A stretch of 64,000 nucleotides of DNA from positions 767-64,766 of the forward strand of contig NZ_LMHV01000023.1 in assembly GCF_001429725.1 (NCBI RefSeq), read 5' to 3'. A model generated the notes under the pieces. It saw only the letters and a program-made list of their open reading frames with translations, did not search any database and was not told the origin of the DNA. A program made the translations under genes and the position numbers. The stretch's first letter is position 1. Each line of letters begins with the position of its first letter. Of this stretch, positions 44,607 to 53,565 are shown piece after piece. The DNA comes from Rhizobium sp. Root708 (GTDB lineage Bacteria > Pseudomonadota > Alphaproteobacteria > Rhizobiales > Rhizobiaceae).

Positions 44607-46322
44607 CTACCGCACGGCGTGAAGCAAACGGTCTTCCCGAGCTACCGCGGCTCCATCGAACGCCTTCAACGCCTCATGAATTTGACTGACGACAGCCGCC
44701 CCCTCGCCGACCGCGGCAGCAACCCGCTTGGTCGAACCGGCCCTGATATCGCCGATCGCAAAGACATTCGGAACGCTCGTCTCAAGTGGCAAGGTTTGCC
44801 TCGCGCGGACTATGTCCCCGCGCGCTTGCTGGCCTGTCACGATGAACCCTCTCTCATCGACCGAAATCCCTGCCGGGAGCCATTCCGTATTGGGATCGGC
44901 GCCGATGAAGACGAAGAGGTGCTGCACGGAAAGCGGCTTCTCGACGCCCGACATCAGGTCCCTGATCACGGAAGACGAGAGTTTGCCCTGTTCATCCCCG
45001 CTAATGCCGACAATCTCACTGCCGACATGAACGTCGACATTTCCAAGCGCAGCGATGCGCTCGACAAGATAGGCTGACATTGTCTCTTCAAGCGGTCGGC
45101 GGACGACGAGATGCAGGCGTCTGACTTGCGGCGCCAAATACACCACGGCCTGGCCGGCAGAGTTGCCGCCACCGATGAGCGCGACGTCTTCCCCGCCGCA
45201 GAGCTTCGCTTCGATGGGCGACACCCAGTAGGAAACCCCAGATCCCTGGAAGTCCGCAAGCATCGGAATGCTCGGTTGCCGGTACCGCGCCCCTGACGCG
45301 ATCACGACAGTTCGCGCGCAAACTTTCTGGCCGTTGGAGAGCGTGAGCGCGAAGGGACCACTCGCCGTGTTCTCCGGTGCCGCAAGGTTTGCAACAGCCA
45401 GCGGCAGGGCGATTTCGGCGCCGAACTTCAGCGCCTGATTGAAAGCCCGCCCCATCAACGCCTGGCCCGTTATGCCGGTCGGAAAGCCGAGGTAATTTTC
45501 GATCCGCATCGAGGCGCCGGCCTGTCCGCCTGCGACTGCCTGCTCGAGTACCAAAACATCGAGCCCCTCGGAACCGCCATAAACTGCTGCAGCAAGACCA
45601 GCGGGGCCCGCACCGACGATTGCAACATCATAGACGCGCCCTTTATCCAATGTCGGTGTGATGCCGAGGCAGCGCGCCACCGCCGCCTCGTTCGGGTTCT
45701 TCAGGACAGTGCCACCAGGGCAAACCATGATCGGCAGGTCGGACGAGGCGATGCCGAGGCGCTGCACAAGCGCGAGGCCTTCGACGTCAGATGTGGCGTC
45801 CAAGGCAATATAGGGATAGCCGTTTCGGCGCAGGAAACCTTCAAGGCGGACCAGTTGCCCGCTACCGGGCGTGCCGATCAGCACTGATCCAGAAGCGCCG
45901 CTATCGATCAGCGCGACGCGCCGCAGGATGAAGGCGCGCATGACGAGCTCACCGATCTCAGCGGATCCGACGATCAGCGCTCGGACATGGGCTGCGTCGA
46001 ATGGGATCGCTTTGCAGCCGCAGGTGCCCGCCCGGGCACCGACAAGCGACGGGCGCGCCGAAAGCTGACTGACCTCCCCCGAAAATTGGCCGGCAGCCAG
46101 TGTCACGATCGGTGTTTCGCCTCGCAGCCCCGTGCCGCTGAATATCTCAAGCTGACCATCGAGGACGAGCCACGATGATGCATTTGTTTCTCCGATCGCA
46201 AGGATCGCCGCTCCGGGCTGGAAGGAGACCGGGTCCGCTGACGAGAACCGTCTCGCGACCGCAACTTGCTTAACATCGAGGACAGGGAATTTCTGGTCGT
46301 CGCGAGATGTGGAGCCGGCCAT
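44607..46322 (-). CDS. Cyclic-nucleotide-domain flavoprotein, thioredoxin-reductase-like without CxxC
   Basis: A 571-residue fusion. Residues about 20-150 form a cNMP-binding (CRP-like) domain, about 160-240 a thioredoxin-like linker (LIGTPGSGQLVRLEGFLRRN), and 250-571 a TrxB-like flavoprotein with VAIVGAGPAGLAAAVYGGSE and the NADPH motif ALIGGGNSAGQAVVYLA. Where thioredoxin reductase has its redox CATC, this protein reads SYWVSPIEAK, so disulfide chemistry is unlikely. ATG at 46322 follows GAGAGGAT. Adjacent to the UBP zinc-finger gene. Confidence 0.85.
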   Translation of the reverse strand: MAGSTSRDDQKFPVLDVKQVAVARRFSSADPVSFQPGAAILAIGETNASSWLVLDGQLEIFSGTGLRGETPIVTLAAGQFSGEVSQLSARPSLVGARAGTCGCKAIPFDAAHVRALIVGSAEIGELVMRAFILRRVALIDSGASGSVLIGTPGSGQLVRLEGFLRRNGYPYIALDATSDVEGLALVQRLGIASSDLPIMVCPGGTVLKNPNEAAVARCLGITPTLDKGRVYDVAIVGAGPAGLAAAVYGGSEGLDVLVLEQAVAGGQAGASMRIENYLGFPTGITGQALMGRAFNQALKFGAEIALPLAVANLAAPENTASGPFALTLSNGQKVCARTVVIASGARYRQPSIPMLADFQGSGVSYWVSPIEAKLCGGEDVALIGGGNSAGQAVVYLAPQVRRLHLVVRRPLEETMSAYLVERIAALGNVDVHVGSEIVGISGDEQGKLSSSVIRDLMSGVEKPLSVQHLFVFIGADPNTEWLPAGISVDERGFIVTGQQARGDIVRARQTLPLETSVPNVFAIGDIRAGSTKRVAAAVGEGAAVVSQIHEALKAFDGAAVAREDRLLHAVR

Positions 46323-46338
46323 CGTTCGATCCTCTCGA

Positions 46339-46641
46339 TCAGTAGTAACGCGGTATGGGACCGTTCTGAGGGGTTTGGTCCGGCAGATCGACGAAGGTCT
46401 CATCAATGAAGCACCACCCCCAGCCCTCGGGTGGATCGTAACCTTCGATGATCGGGTGTCCCGTTTGGTGGAAATGCGCCGTGGCATGCTTGCCGACGGA
46501 CTGATCGCAGCAGCCGACATGCCCGCATTCGCGACACAGGCGGAGATGAAACCACTCCATTCCCTGCTCAAGGCATTCTTCACAGCCGAAGGTTCGGGGC
46601 GTCACGGAGCGGATTGTCGATTTGTGCGCACAGGCGGTCAT
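46339..46641 (-). CDS. UBP-type zinc-finger protein
   Basis: A 100-residue stand-alone zf-UBP domain. Zinc ligands are seen in GCEECLEQGMEWFHLRLCRE, CGHVGCCDQS and ATAHFHQTGHP. The ATG at 46641 has GAGG upstream and matches where the domain starts; 46653 is an in-frame alternative. It ends 16 bases before the flavoprotein start, so the two are co-transcribed. In bacteria these often pair with such flavoproteins; the role is unknown. Confidence 0.85.
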   Translation of the reverse strand: MTACAHKSTIRSVTPRTFGCEECLEQGMEWFHLRLCRECGHVGCCDQSVGKHATAHFHQTGHPIIEGYDPPEGWGWCFIDETFVDLPDQTPQNGPIPRYY

Positions 46642-47363
46642 GAGCGGTGCCATCCTCTAAAGCTGCGGATATCGTTTCAAGATCGTCCCATCTCTACCGA
46701 CACCTGTGACGCCGGTCTTGGACATATTGCCTGCACTTGTACCGAAAGATCGCGATGCAAATCGGCCGACGTGCGAAGGCGTGCCCGACTATACCTGAGT
46801 ATGATTACGACCAGCGCCGCGTGCTGATAGCGTGTTGCTTATTGATTGCTCGAAATGAATACTGATCGCGGAGACTATTTTGTTCCAGATACCCTTCACA
46901 ACAGCGCAAACCGAGAACCATCGGTTGCTCGCGCAAGTGCTTTGCTCTTCAAAGCATCCGCGTCATGACGTTGGCCAGCGCGTTCCCTCATCTCCCAGCC
47001 ACGTCGCCCTCGAAGAGGAGCCGGTGCCTGGCCGGAGGGAGAGGTCGGATCGGGGCAATGGTCCGTCCACGGCGCCGAAGCATCGCGTATTCAGTGAACT
47101 TTCCTTGACCGAGGCGATATCGGATCCACTGATCGGACTACTCAACGAGGCTGACAACGTTGACGCAAGATCGTTTGCTCAGCTTCTCCAAAGTGCGTCA
47201 CGCGTCCTGGAGTTTCGATCCGTCGCGCGATCGCAGTAAGCGGTTCTTTCGAGGCTCCCCTCGAGGCTGCCTTTAAACTCCGGTCCGACGGAGGATGAAG
47301 AGATCCACTCTCCCCATCGTCGAGGCCGTGTCAGACAACTTTCAAACCTCAAGGAGCACTCGC
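46642..47363. other. Mostly non-coding stretch with one weak ORF
   Basis: A plus-strand frame at 46880-47239 ends with ELSLTEAISDPLIGLLNEAD and FAQLLQSASRVLEF, which resembles short rhizobial proteins, but its first 70 residues look non-coding and no ribosome site suits a shorter start. It may be a real small gene with a misplaced start or a remnant. Nothing else is seen. Confidence 0.3.
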
Positions 47364-47603
47364 TTGCATGTAACGTATCATGTCGACAAACACGACGGCG
47401 GCTGGGCGTACCACGTCGATCAGGTCTGGTCCGAGACATTTTCAGATCACGGATCGGCTTTGAAAGCAGCAAGGGCCGCGGCATCGCGCCAAGGCACGAG
47501 CGACGCGAGCGTTCTGGTGACGTATGAGAATACCAGCGGACAATGGGTCACGGAGCTGGCCGGAAACGGCGAGCGTGTCGACGCCAATGTCGTGGATACC
47601 TGA
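47364..47603 (+). CDS. DUF2188-like small protein
   Basis: A 79-residue protein. HVTYHVDKHDGGWAYHVDQV and SALKAARAAASRQG follow the DUF2188 pattern of a beta hairpin and helix with repeated aromatic and glycine residues. A TTG at 47364 with AAGGAG seven bases upstream is the best start; the frame opens at 47295 with an ATG lacking a site. Function unknown. Confidence 0.65.
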   Translation: MHVTYHVDKHDGGWAYHVDQVWSETFSDHGSALKAARAAASRQGTSDASVLVTYENTSGQWVTELAGNGERVDANVVDT

Positions 47604-47690
47604 CCAGTCTTCTCGGCCAATCGCAGCGGAATCCGTACAGGTGAACAAACATGCGGTGAGCGGCATTTCCGTCGTTCACCGCATTTTGCG

Positions 47691-48803
47691 TTATTGGGCC
47701 TTGTGCTCGAAGAGGTGCCGGAATTGCCTCGGCTGGCACCGCAGGTACTGATCCGCGGCCTGGACGGTCTCGCCGAAATGAGCCGCAGCGTGCCATGGCC
47801 AACGCGGGTCATAAAGAATGGCTCTGGCAATCGCGACGAGATCCGCGTCGCCTGTCGTCAGGATGGCTTCCGCCTGCTCGAATTCGGTAATGAGGCCTAC
47901 GGCGATCACCGGAATCTTGACGGCCTGTTTGACTGCCCGCGCAAGGGGGACCTGATAGCTTGGGCCAACGGCGATTTGCTGGTGATGCGCCAGACCACCC
48001 GACGATACGTGAATCGCGGAGCACCCGCGCGCTTCCAATGCGGTCGCGAAGTCGATGGTCTGCTCGACATCCCAGCCGCCCTCGGCCCAATCCGTCCCGG
48101 ATAGCCTCATCGTGACAGGCTTGTCCGATGGGAAAGCTTCGCGAACCGTATCAAAGACTTCCAGCGGGAAGCGTAACCTGTTTTCCAGGGAGCCGCCGTA
48201 CTCGTCGATCCGTTCATTGGACAGCGGTGACATGAATTGATGGAGCAGGTAGCCATGCGCGCCATGAATCTGGATGGCGTCAATGCCCAGTTCCGCGGCT
48301 CGTCTTGCCGCGTCGCCGAAGGCTGCACGGATCCGCTGTAGACCGACCTTGTCGAGGGCATTCGGATGGTCGTAGTGCTCCCGAAAGGGAATTGAACTCG
48401 GCGCCACCGTCTTCCAGCCACCCTCGGCGTCCGGCGCAATCTGGTGTCCGCCCTTCCAGGGAATCTCCGAGGAGGCCTTCCTGCCAGCGTGGCCAAGTTG
48501 TACGGCAATCGGCATATCGGACCAGCGGCGGATCCCAGTGAGCACCCGGTCCATCGCCCGCTGACACCCGTCGGAATAAAGGCCCACGTCGCCATACGAA
48601 ATCCGACCTTCGGGGGTTACCGCTGTCGCCTCGATGGTCAGAATACCGGCACCGGACAGGGCAAGATTTCCGAGATGGATAAGATGCCAGTCTGTCATTT
48701 CGCCATCGGAAGCGGAGTACTGGCACATCGGCGCGATGACGATGCGGTTCTGCAGTTTCAAGGATCCGATTTCGAAGGGTGAGAAAAGCTTGGTTGCACT
48801 CAC
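47691..48803 (-). CDS. Old yellow enzyme, NADH:flavin oxidoreductase (YqjM-like)
   Basis: A 370-residue FMN TIM-barrel ene-reductase. IVIAPMCQYSASDGEMTDWH with its cysteine near residue 26, IQIHGAHGYLLHQFMSPLSN with the substrate histidines, and CSAIHVSSGGLAHH are typical of the YqjM class. GTG start follows AAAGGTGA. It reduces activated C=C bonds of enones or similar electrophiles. The gene stands alone. Confidence 0.88.
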   Translation of the reverse strand: MSATKLFSPFEIGSLKLQNRIVIAPMCQYSASDGEMTDWHLIHLGNLALSGAGILTIEATAVTPEGRISYGDVGLYSDGCQRAMDRVLTGIRRWSDMPIAVQLGHAGRKASSEIPWKGGHQIAPDAEGGWKTVAPSSIPFREHYDHPNALDKVGLQRIRAAFGDAARRAAELGIDAIQIHGAHGYLLHQFMSPLSNERIDEYGGSLENRLRFPLEVFDTVREAFPSDKPVTMRLSGTDWAEGGWDVEQTIDFATALEARGCSAIHVSSGGLAHHQQIAVGPSYQVPLARAVKQAVKIPVIAVGLITEFEQAEAILTTGDADLVAIARAILYDPRWPWHAAAHFGETVQAADQYLRCQPRQFRHLFEHKAQ

Positions 48804-49154
48804 GGCATCACCTTTCAGTTGGTAGTCTCGCCTTGACGGCGGGAACGGAGGCCCGGACAGGCGTCCGGTATCACGAGCAAGGATCGCGGGCGAGCCTCTT
48901 CGTTGTTGACTGCGTGATTGTGCAATTCGGCCAGCCGATTGGCGATCATACCATCGTCGAGCGCAACTAAACCTTTTGCCTGCCGAATGCGGACTTTTCC
49001 ATGCGACGCCGAAGAACCCACCAGCCGCCGCAGCCTCGTCCGCGCTAGCCTGCCTAACACCAAGGTATGCCCGTCCTATACTTCAACGTCATTTAAAACC
49101 CGCCGCCCGCGGGCGATTATTAGGCTGCATTTTATTCAACACGGGAGCCGCAAG
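48804..49154. other. Intergenic region
   Basis: Short frames occur on both strands (the best at 48815-49063 on the minus strand), but none has a ribosome site or recognisable product. It should hold promoters for the divergent old yellow enzyme and CopC-like genes; no palindrome stands out. Confidence 0.4.
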
Positions 49155-49544
49155 ATGTTCAGGAATACCGTGATCGCAACATCCATCGCCGTGGCATTGT
49201 TCCTGGCCACGCAAGCGCAGGCGTCGCTTGAGCCAAACGGAAGGTTGTCAGGCCCGGCGGAACCCTTCCAGAATCTCACGCTGTCGTTCACCTCCACGGT
49301 CGACGTGGAACGTACGCAGGTCAGGATATTTGGCCCCAACGGCGAAGTCGCTGTCGGAAAAGCCCAGAGGAGCCGAGAGGGCGAACTGGTCATACCGATA
49401 GCCGCGGCGCTGGAGCCCGGCATCTACACGGTTCGGTTCACCGCCTATTCGACGGAAGGGCAATCGCTGCAGGGAACGTCGACCGTCACAGTTCCCTTGC
49501 GGGCACCTTCGGCAAGATATTCGGCCGAGTTGCCGTCGCTCTAG
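49155..49544 (+). CDS. CopC-domain periplasmic protein
   Basis: A 129-residue exported protein with signal peptide (MFRNTVIATSIAVALFLATQ, then AQAS) and a CopC-like beta-sandwich: EPFQNLTLSFTSTVDVERTQ and LEPGIYTVRFTAYSTEGQSL. The mature N terminus begins SLEPNGR and has no histidine, and no histidine is seen elsewhere in the mature chain, so the usual copper site is missing. GGGAG precedes the ATG. No CopD gene follows. Confidence 0.7.
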   Translation: MFRNTVIATSIAVALFLATQAQASLEPNGRLSGPAEPFQNLTLSFTSTVDVERTQVRIFGPNGEVAVGKAQRSREGELVIPIAAALEPGIYTVRFTAYSTEGQSLQGTSTVTVPLRAPSARYSAELPSL

Positions 49545-49571
49545 CATCAACCCGATTACACGAGGTCGAAA

Positions 49572-49835
49572 ATGCTTCTCCAAGTCCATATCCCGGATGT
49601 GAAGAATGGCCCGCCGGCCGTGGCTTCCGCTCCCCGAATACTTCGCGCGGCCAACTGCAATCTGCCGCGCGGCATCGATGCCGGGCCGTTCACCGCGCCG
49701 GCCAAACCACGGCAACTCTGGTTGCCCGCAATCGTCACCGCCGTGGCAGCGGTAGCGTTGTGTGCGGTGCTCCTCGTTGCTGGCGTCCAAGCATTGTCGC
49801 TCGTTGATATCCAGACCATACAAAGCCTTCATTGA
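49572..49835 (+). CDS. Small single-pass membrane protein
   Basis: An 87-residue protein with one hydrophobic segment (LPAIVTAVAAVALCAVLLVA) near residues 51-70 and a proline-rich N-terminal arm. It follows the CopC-like gene by 27 bases on the same strand. No ribosome site beyond GAGG at distance, and no known family, so the call is tentative. Confidence 0.45.
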   Translation: MLLQVHIPDVKNGPPAVASAPRILRAANCNLPRGIDAGPFTAPAKPRQLWLPAIVTAVAAVALCAVLLVAGVQALSLVDIQTIQSLH

Positions 49836-49928
49836 TGGAGGGCAGCGGCAAGGCCGCAACAACGAGAAAGGCGCCAGCATAACCGGCGCCCTTTGGAGGA
49901 TTACGGGACTGTTGCCCCATACACTCCC

Positions 49929-52178
49929 TCACTCCTTCGTCTGACGCAGTGGCGTGAAGCCGATCTGCATTTTCTGCGGGTTTTCCTGCCGAAGTGTCCG
50001 CAGCATTTCCTCGTATTCCCGCTCGACCTCCGGTGTAACAGACGGCCGGACCTCCTCCAGTGCCTTCGCGAAGTTATCTTTGGTGACGATCGTTGCATCG
50101 AGGGACTGCCGCAGCGCGATCAAGCCGGCCCGCCGGGTCAGATCCTCCAGGTCCGCGCCGGTGAACCGTTCGGTCTTCTCCGCCAGTTCATCGAGGTCGA
50201 CATCGGCGGCAAGCGGCATCTTCTTGGTATGGATGCCCAGGATTTTCCGCCGTGCCTTCACATCCGGCACCGGCACATAGACCAACTCGTCGAACCGGCC
50301 GGGGCGGAGCAGCGCGGGATCGAGGAGGTTCGGTCGGTTGGTCGCCGCCATCACCACAACCCCCTGCATGTCCTCCAGACCATCCATTTCAGCCAGCAGC
50401 GTGTTCACCACCCGCTCCGTCACCGCCGGCTCCCCAAACCCGCCGCCACGCGCGGGTGCAAGAGAATCAATCTCGTCGATGAAAACCACCGTTGGGGCAA
50501 CCTGACGGGCCCGCTCAAAAAGCCTCGAAACCTGCTGTTCGGACTCGCCGTACCATTTCGACAGCAGATCGGACGACTTCACCGCGACGAAATTCGCCTC
50601 CGCCTCCCGGGCAACGGCTTTTGCAAGGAGTGTCTTGCCGGTTCCAGGAGGACCGAAGAGCAGGAAGCCTTTCGCCGGCCGGATCCCCATCCGCTTGAAC
50701 GACTGGGGCGACCGCAGCGGCAGCTCCACGCCTTCCCGCAGCTTCATCTGCGCGTCATCCAGGCCACCGACATCGTCCCAGCGGACGTTGGGTGCCTGGA
50801 TCATGATTTCACGCAGCGCCGAAGGTTGAATACGCTTCAGCGCCGAGGTGAAGTCGTCCTGCGTGACCGTCAGCTTCTCCAGCACCTCGGTCGGAATACC
50901 TTCCTTCAGATTGATGTCCGGCAGGATCCGTCTCAGCGCGTCCATCGCCGCTTCACGCACCAGGGCGCCAAGGTCCGCCCCGACGAAGCCGAAGGTTGTC
51001 CGCGCGATCTCGTCAAGATCGGTGTCCTCGGCAAGGGGCATGCCTCGCGTATGGATTGCCAGGACTTCGCGCCGCCCGTTCTGATCGGGAACGCCGATGA
51101 CGATTTCGCGGTCGAAGCGGCCGGGGCGACGGAGCGCTTCGTCGATGGCGTCCCGTCGATTCGTCGCGCCGATAACGACGATATTCTGGCGCGGCTCGAG
51201 GCCGTCCATGAGTGTGAGAAGCTGGGCAACAATGCGCCGCTCCACCTCCCCGGTTACCTGCTCACGCTTTGGAGCGATCGAGTCGATTTCGTCGATGAAG
51301 ATGATCGACGGAGCGTTTTGCGAGGCTTCCTGGAAAACCTGACGCAACCGCTCTTCGGATTCGCCATAGCGGCTACCCATGATTTCGGGGCCGGCGATAT
51401 GATAGAAATTCGCTTCGGTTTCGTTGGCGACGGCACGCGCGAGAAGCGTCTTGCCCGTCCCCGGAGGTCCATAAAGGAGAACGCCCTTCGGTGGATCGAT
51501 GCCGAGGCGCTGGAACAGTTCGGGGTGGCGCAGCGGTAGTTCGACCATCTCACGGACTTGCTCGACGGACGAGCCGAGACCGCCGATATCGTCGTAGGTT
51601 ACATCAGCGCGCCGTGCCTCTTTCGGCTCCTCGAATTGTGGGCGCAGCTCCACGACCGTTTCCGCGGTCATCTGGACGATCCCGCGAGGTTGCGTGGAGA
51701 CGACGACCAGCCTGATTTCCTGCAAGCCGTAGGCCGGAAGGTTCAGCAGGCGCGGATCCCTCACCCGTTGTTGAACAGACGTCGAAACCACATCGCCCGC
51801 GACCATGGGAAGGTGCAGGAAGGTGCGCTGCAAGGCTTCGCCGGATCCCTGAAGGACAAGGTTCTTTTGCGCCGGCGCAAGTATGACCCTCGTCGCGGGA
51901 CGGGCTTCCGCTTTGCGCACTTCCACGTGGTCGCCGCTCGACGCGCCGGCGTTGACGCGCTGGAGGCCATCCAGTCGAATGATATTCAGCCCGTGGTCCT
52001 CTTCATAGGGGCGCATTGCGATCGCAGCCGTATGCCGGCGACCGATCAATTCGACAAGATCTCCCTCGCCAATGCCGATCTTGGTCATCGAAGCTGCGGA
52101 CATACGCGCGATGCTCGCGCCGGCATCCTGCGGCCGCATGTTTGCGACTTGAAGCGTTAGGTCGTCTGACACAGGCAT
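49929..52178 (-). CDS. CDC48/VCP-type double AAA ATPase
   Basis: A 749-residue unfoldase-like ATPase. Residues about 1-180 form a CDC48 N domain (double-psi barrel, starting LTLQVANMRPQDAGASIARM). Two AAA modules follow: Walker A GPPGTGKTLLARAVANE with IIFIDEIDSIAPKRE, and GPPGTGKTLLAKAVARE with VVFIDEIDSLAPARG; arginine fingers appear in both. This is the archaeal/eukaryal p97/VAT layout, expected to form hexamers that extract or unfold proteins. Partners are not visible in the window. Confidence 0.9.
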   Translation of the reverse strand: MPVSDDLTLQVANMRPQDAGASIARMSAASMTKIGIGEGDLVELIGRRHTAAIAMRPYEEDHGLNIIRLDGLQRVNAGASSGDHVEVRKAEARPATRVILAPAQKNLVLQGSGEALQRTFLHLPMVAGDVVSTSVQQRVRDPRLLNLPAYGLQEIRLVVVSTQPRGIVQMTAETVVELRPQFEEPKEARRADVTYDDIGGLGSSVEQVREMVELPLRHPELFQRLGIDPPKGVLLYGPPGTGKTLLARAVANETEANFYHIAGPEIMGSRYGESEERLRQVFQEASQNAPSIIFIDEIDSIAPKREQVTGEVERRIVAQLLTLMDGLEPRQNIVVIGATNRRDAIDEALRRPGRFDREIVIGVPDQNGRREVLAIHTRGMPLAEDTDLDEIARTTFGFVGADLGALVREAAMDALRRILPDINLKEGIPTEVLEKLTVTQDDFTSALKRIQPSALREIMIQAPNVRWDDVGGLDDAQMKLREGVELPLRSPQSFKRMGIRPAKGFLLFGPPGTGKTLLAKAVAREAEANFVAVKSSDLLSKWYGESEQQVSRLFERARQVAPTVVFIDEIDSLAPARGGGFGEPAVTERVVNTLLAEMDGLEDMQGVVVMAATNRPNLLDPALLRPGRFDELVYVPVPDVKARRKILGIHTKKMPLAADVDLDELAEKTERFTGADLEDLTRRAGLIALRQSLDATIVTKDNFAKALEEVRPSVTPEVEREYEEMLRTLRQENPQKMQIGFTPLRQTKE

Positions 52179-52373
52179 TTTCCCTTAATCAACGTCTTGA
52201 GTGAGGATCATCGGGTTAGTTAGGAGAGCGCGAGGAATTGCAAAGACGGCATGCTCCGCTCACGGAAATTCTGGCTATGATCTCGAAATGGTATCGTGCA
52301 GGCGGGGAGCGGCCAACTGTACCAAGGTGTACGTTCGTGTGCTGCCGGTACGAATAGCGGTAAATCTTTCGCA

Positions 52374-53555
52374 CTATTTCCATCGAAATGGCCCGAGGTA
52401 GGCCATTCCAACCGGTCGAACGATAGGGGTTCTGTCCAGCGATGAGAGCGCCGTGGCGCCGAGTTGACGGCCGAGTTCCACGATCTTCCTGCCGACCTCG
52501 ATCCGCTCGCCTTCATATGCCTTCAGTGCGGATTGCAGGTCTTCGGCCTGCCTCAAGTGGTTTCGCAGAGAGATTACATCCCCTGCGGCTTTGGAGACGC
52601 CCATGGCTGTATGGGGACGCGCGATGAAGGCGGCATCGCCGACCAGCGCGGTGGCACTGCCAACCATATGTCTCGCCTCATAGTCGAAGATCGCCTGGAT
52701 CGACGGGGTTGGCTCGGCCTCCACGGCCAAGGCGAATGGTGGTGGCAGCAGACGACTGGCATCGACGCGCAGAAGTTCCCGCCGTTCATTCGAGAGCTCG
52801 CCTCGCGGCAAGGAAAGCTCGAATGTCTTGCCTGATGTTCCCGTAAAGAGCGCCGGAAGATCGCCCTGATCGACGAAGCGGTACCACACCCAGTTATACC
52901 GGCGCTGCCCTTGGCCGATTTCGCCGTTGGGACCGGGGACCAGATACCCGAGCATGTGATTGCCCGGCGCCACATAGAACGCGAAATCGCCGGCAAGAAC
53001 AGAAGCGGCCTTCGGGAGCCGGTCTTCAGCAATCAGCCCGCGCCATCCAACATAGCCGGCATAGCTGTTCCTGGTGTCCGGATTCATCGTGGCGCGGGCG
53101 GTTGAGCCGATCCCGTCCGCCCCTACGACGAGATCCGCACTTTCAGTGCTGCCATCGTCGAACTCGAGCAGGGAATAGCCTGCCTCCTCGCGCACCCCGA
53201 CTACCGGCTTGCCAAGAACGTAAGCACCGGGATCGAGCCGCGCGGCCACGGTCGAATAGAGCAGGTCCCACGATATCTGTGTTTGAGGCATGTGAGCCCG
53301 CCGCGCGATCGCACCGGATCTCTCGAACCAGATGCGATCCTGCGAGACCACGCCGAACGTCGCAAGATGCTCAACGCCGATTTCCCGAAGGATGTGAAAT
53401 ACCTCCTGCTGCGGCACGAGGCCTGCTCCCCTGCCGGCAAAGCCGGACGAGGAGCGTTCGTAAACCTTCACATCATGCCCATCGCGGGCGAGAAGGATTC
53501 CGGCAAAGAGGCCCGCGAGCGAACCGCCGACGATACGAATACGGAGAGGCTTCAT
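52374..53555 (-). CDS. FAD-binding aromatic-type monooxygenase
   Basis: A 393-residue flavoprotein hydroxylase. RIRIVGGSLAGLFAGILLAR is the FAD Rossmann motif, SADLVVGADGIGSTARATMN the DG motif and ALVGDAAFIARPHTAMGVSK the second FAD motif. Pattern resembles 2,6-dihydroxypyridine or salicylate-type hydroxylases. ATG at 53555 follows AAGGA; the longer frame lacks a site. It starts 10 bases after the MFS gene stop on the same strand, suggesting substrate uptake or product efflux by that protein. Confidence 0.85.
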   Translation of the reverse strand: MKPLRIRIVGGSLAGLFAGILLARDGHDVKVYERSSSGFAGRGAGLVPQQEVFHILREIGVEHLATFGVVSQDRIWFERSGAIARRAHMPQTQISWDLLYSTVAARLDPGAYVLGKPVVGVREEAGYSLLEFDDGSTESADLVVGADGIGSTARATMNPDTRNSYAGYVGWRGLIAEDRLPKAASVLAGDFAFYVAPGNHMLGYLVPGPNGEIGQGQRRYNWVWYRFVDQGDLPALFTGTSGKTFELSLPRGELSNERRELLRVDASRLLPPPFALAVEAEPTPSIQAIFDYEARHMVGSATALVGDAAFIARPHTAMGVSKAAGDVISLRNHLRQAEDLQSALKAYEGERIEVGRKIVELGRQLGATALSSLDRTPIVRPVGMAYLGPFRWK

Positions 53556-53565
53556 CTCGATTTCC

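Noticed and set aside
49893..51539. 548-codon plus-strand frame
   Set aside because: Antisense shadow of the CDC48-type gene, whose Walker motifs are unmistakable.
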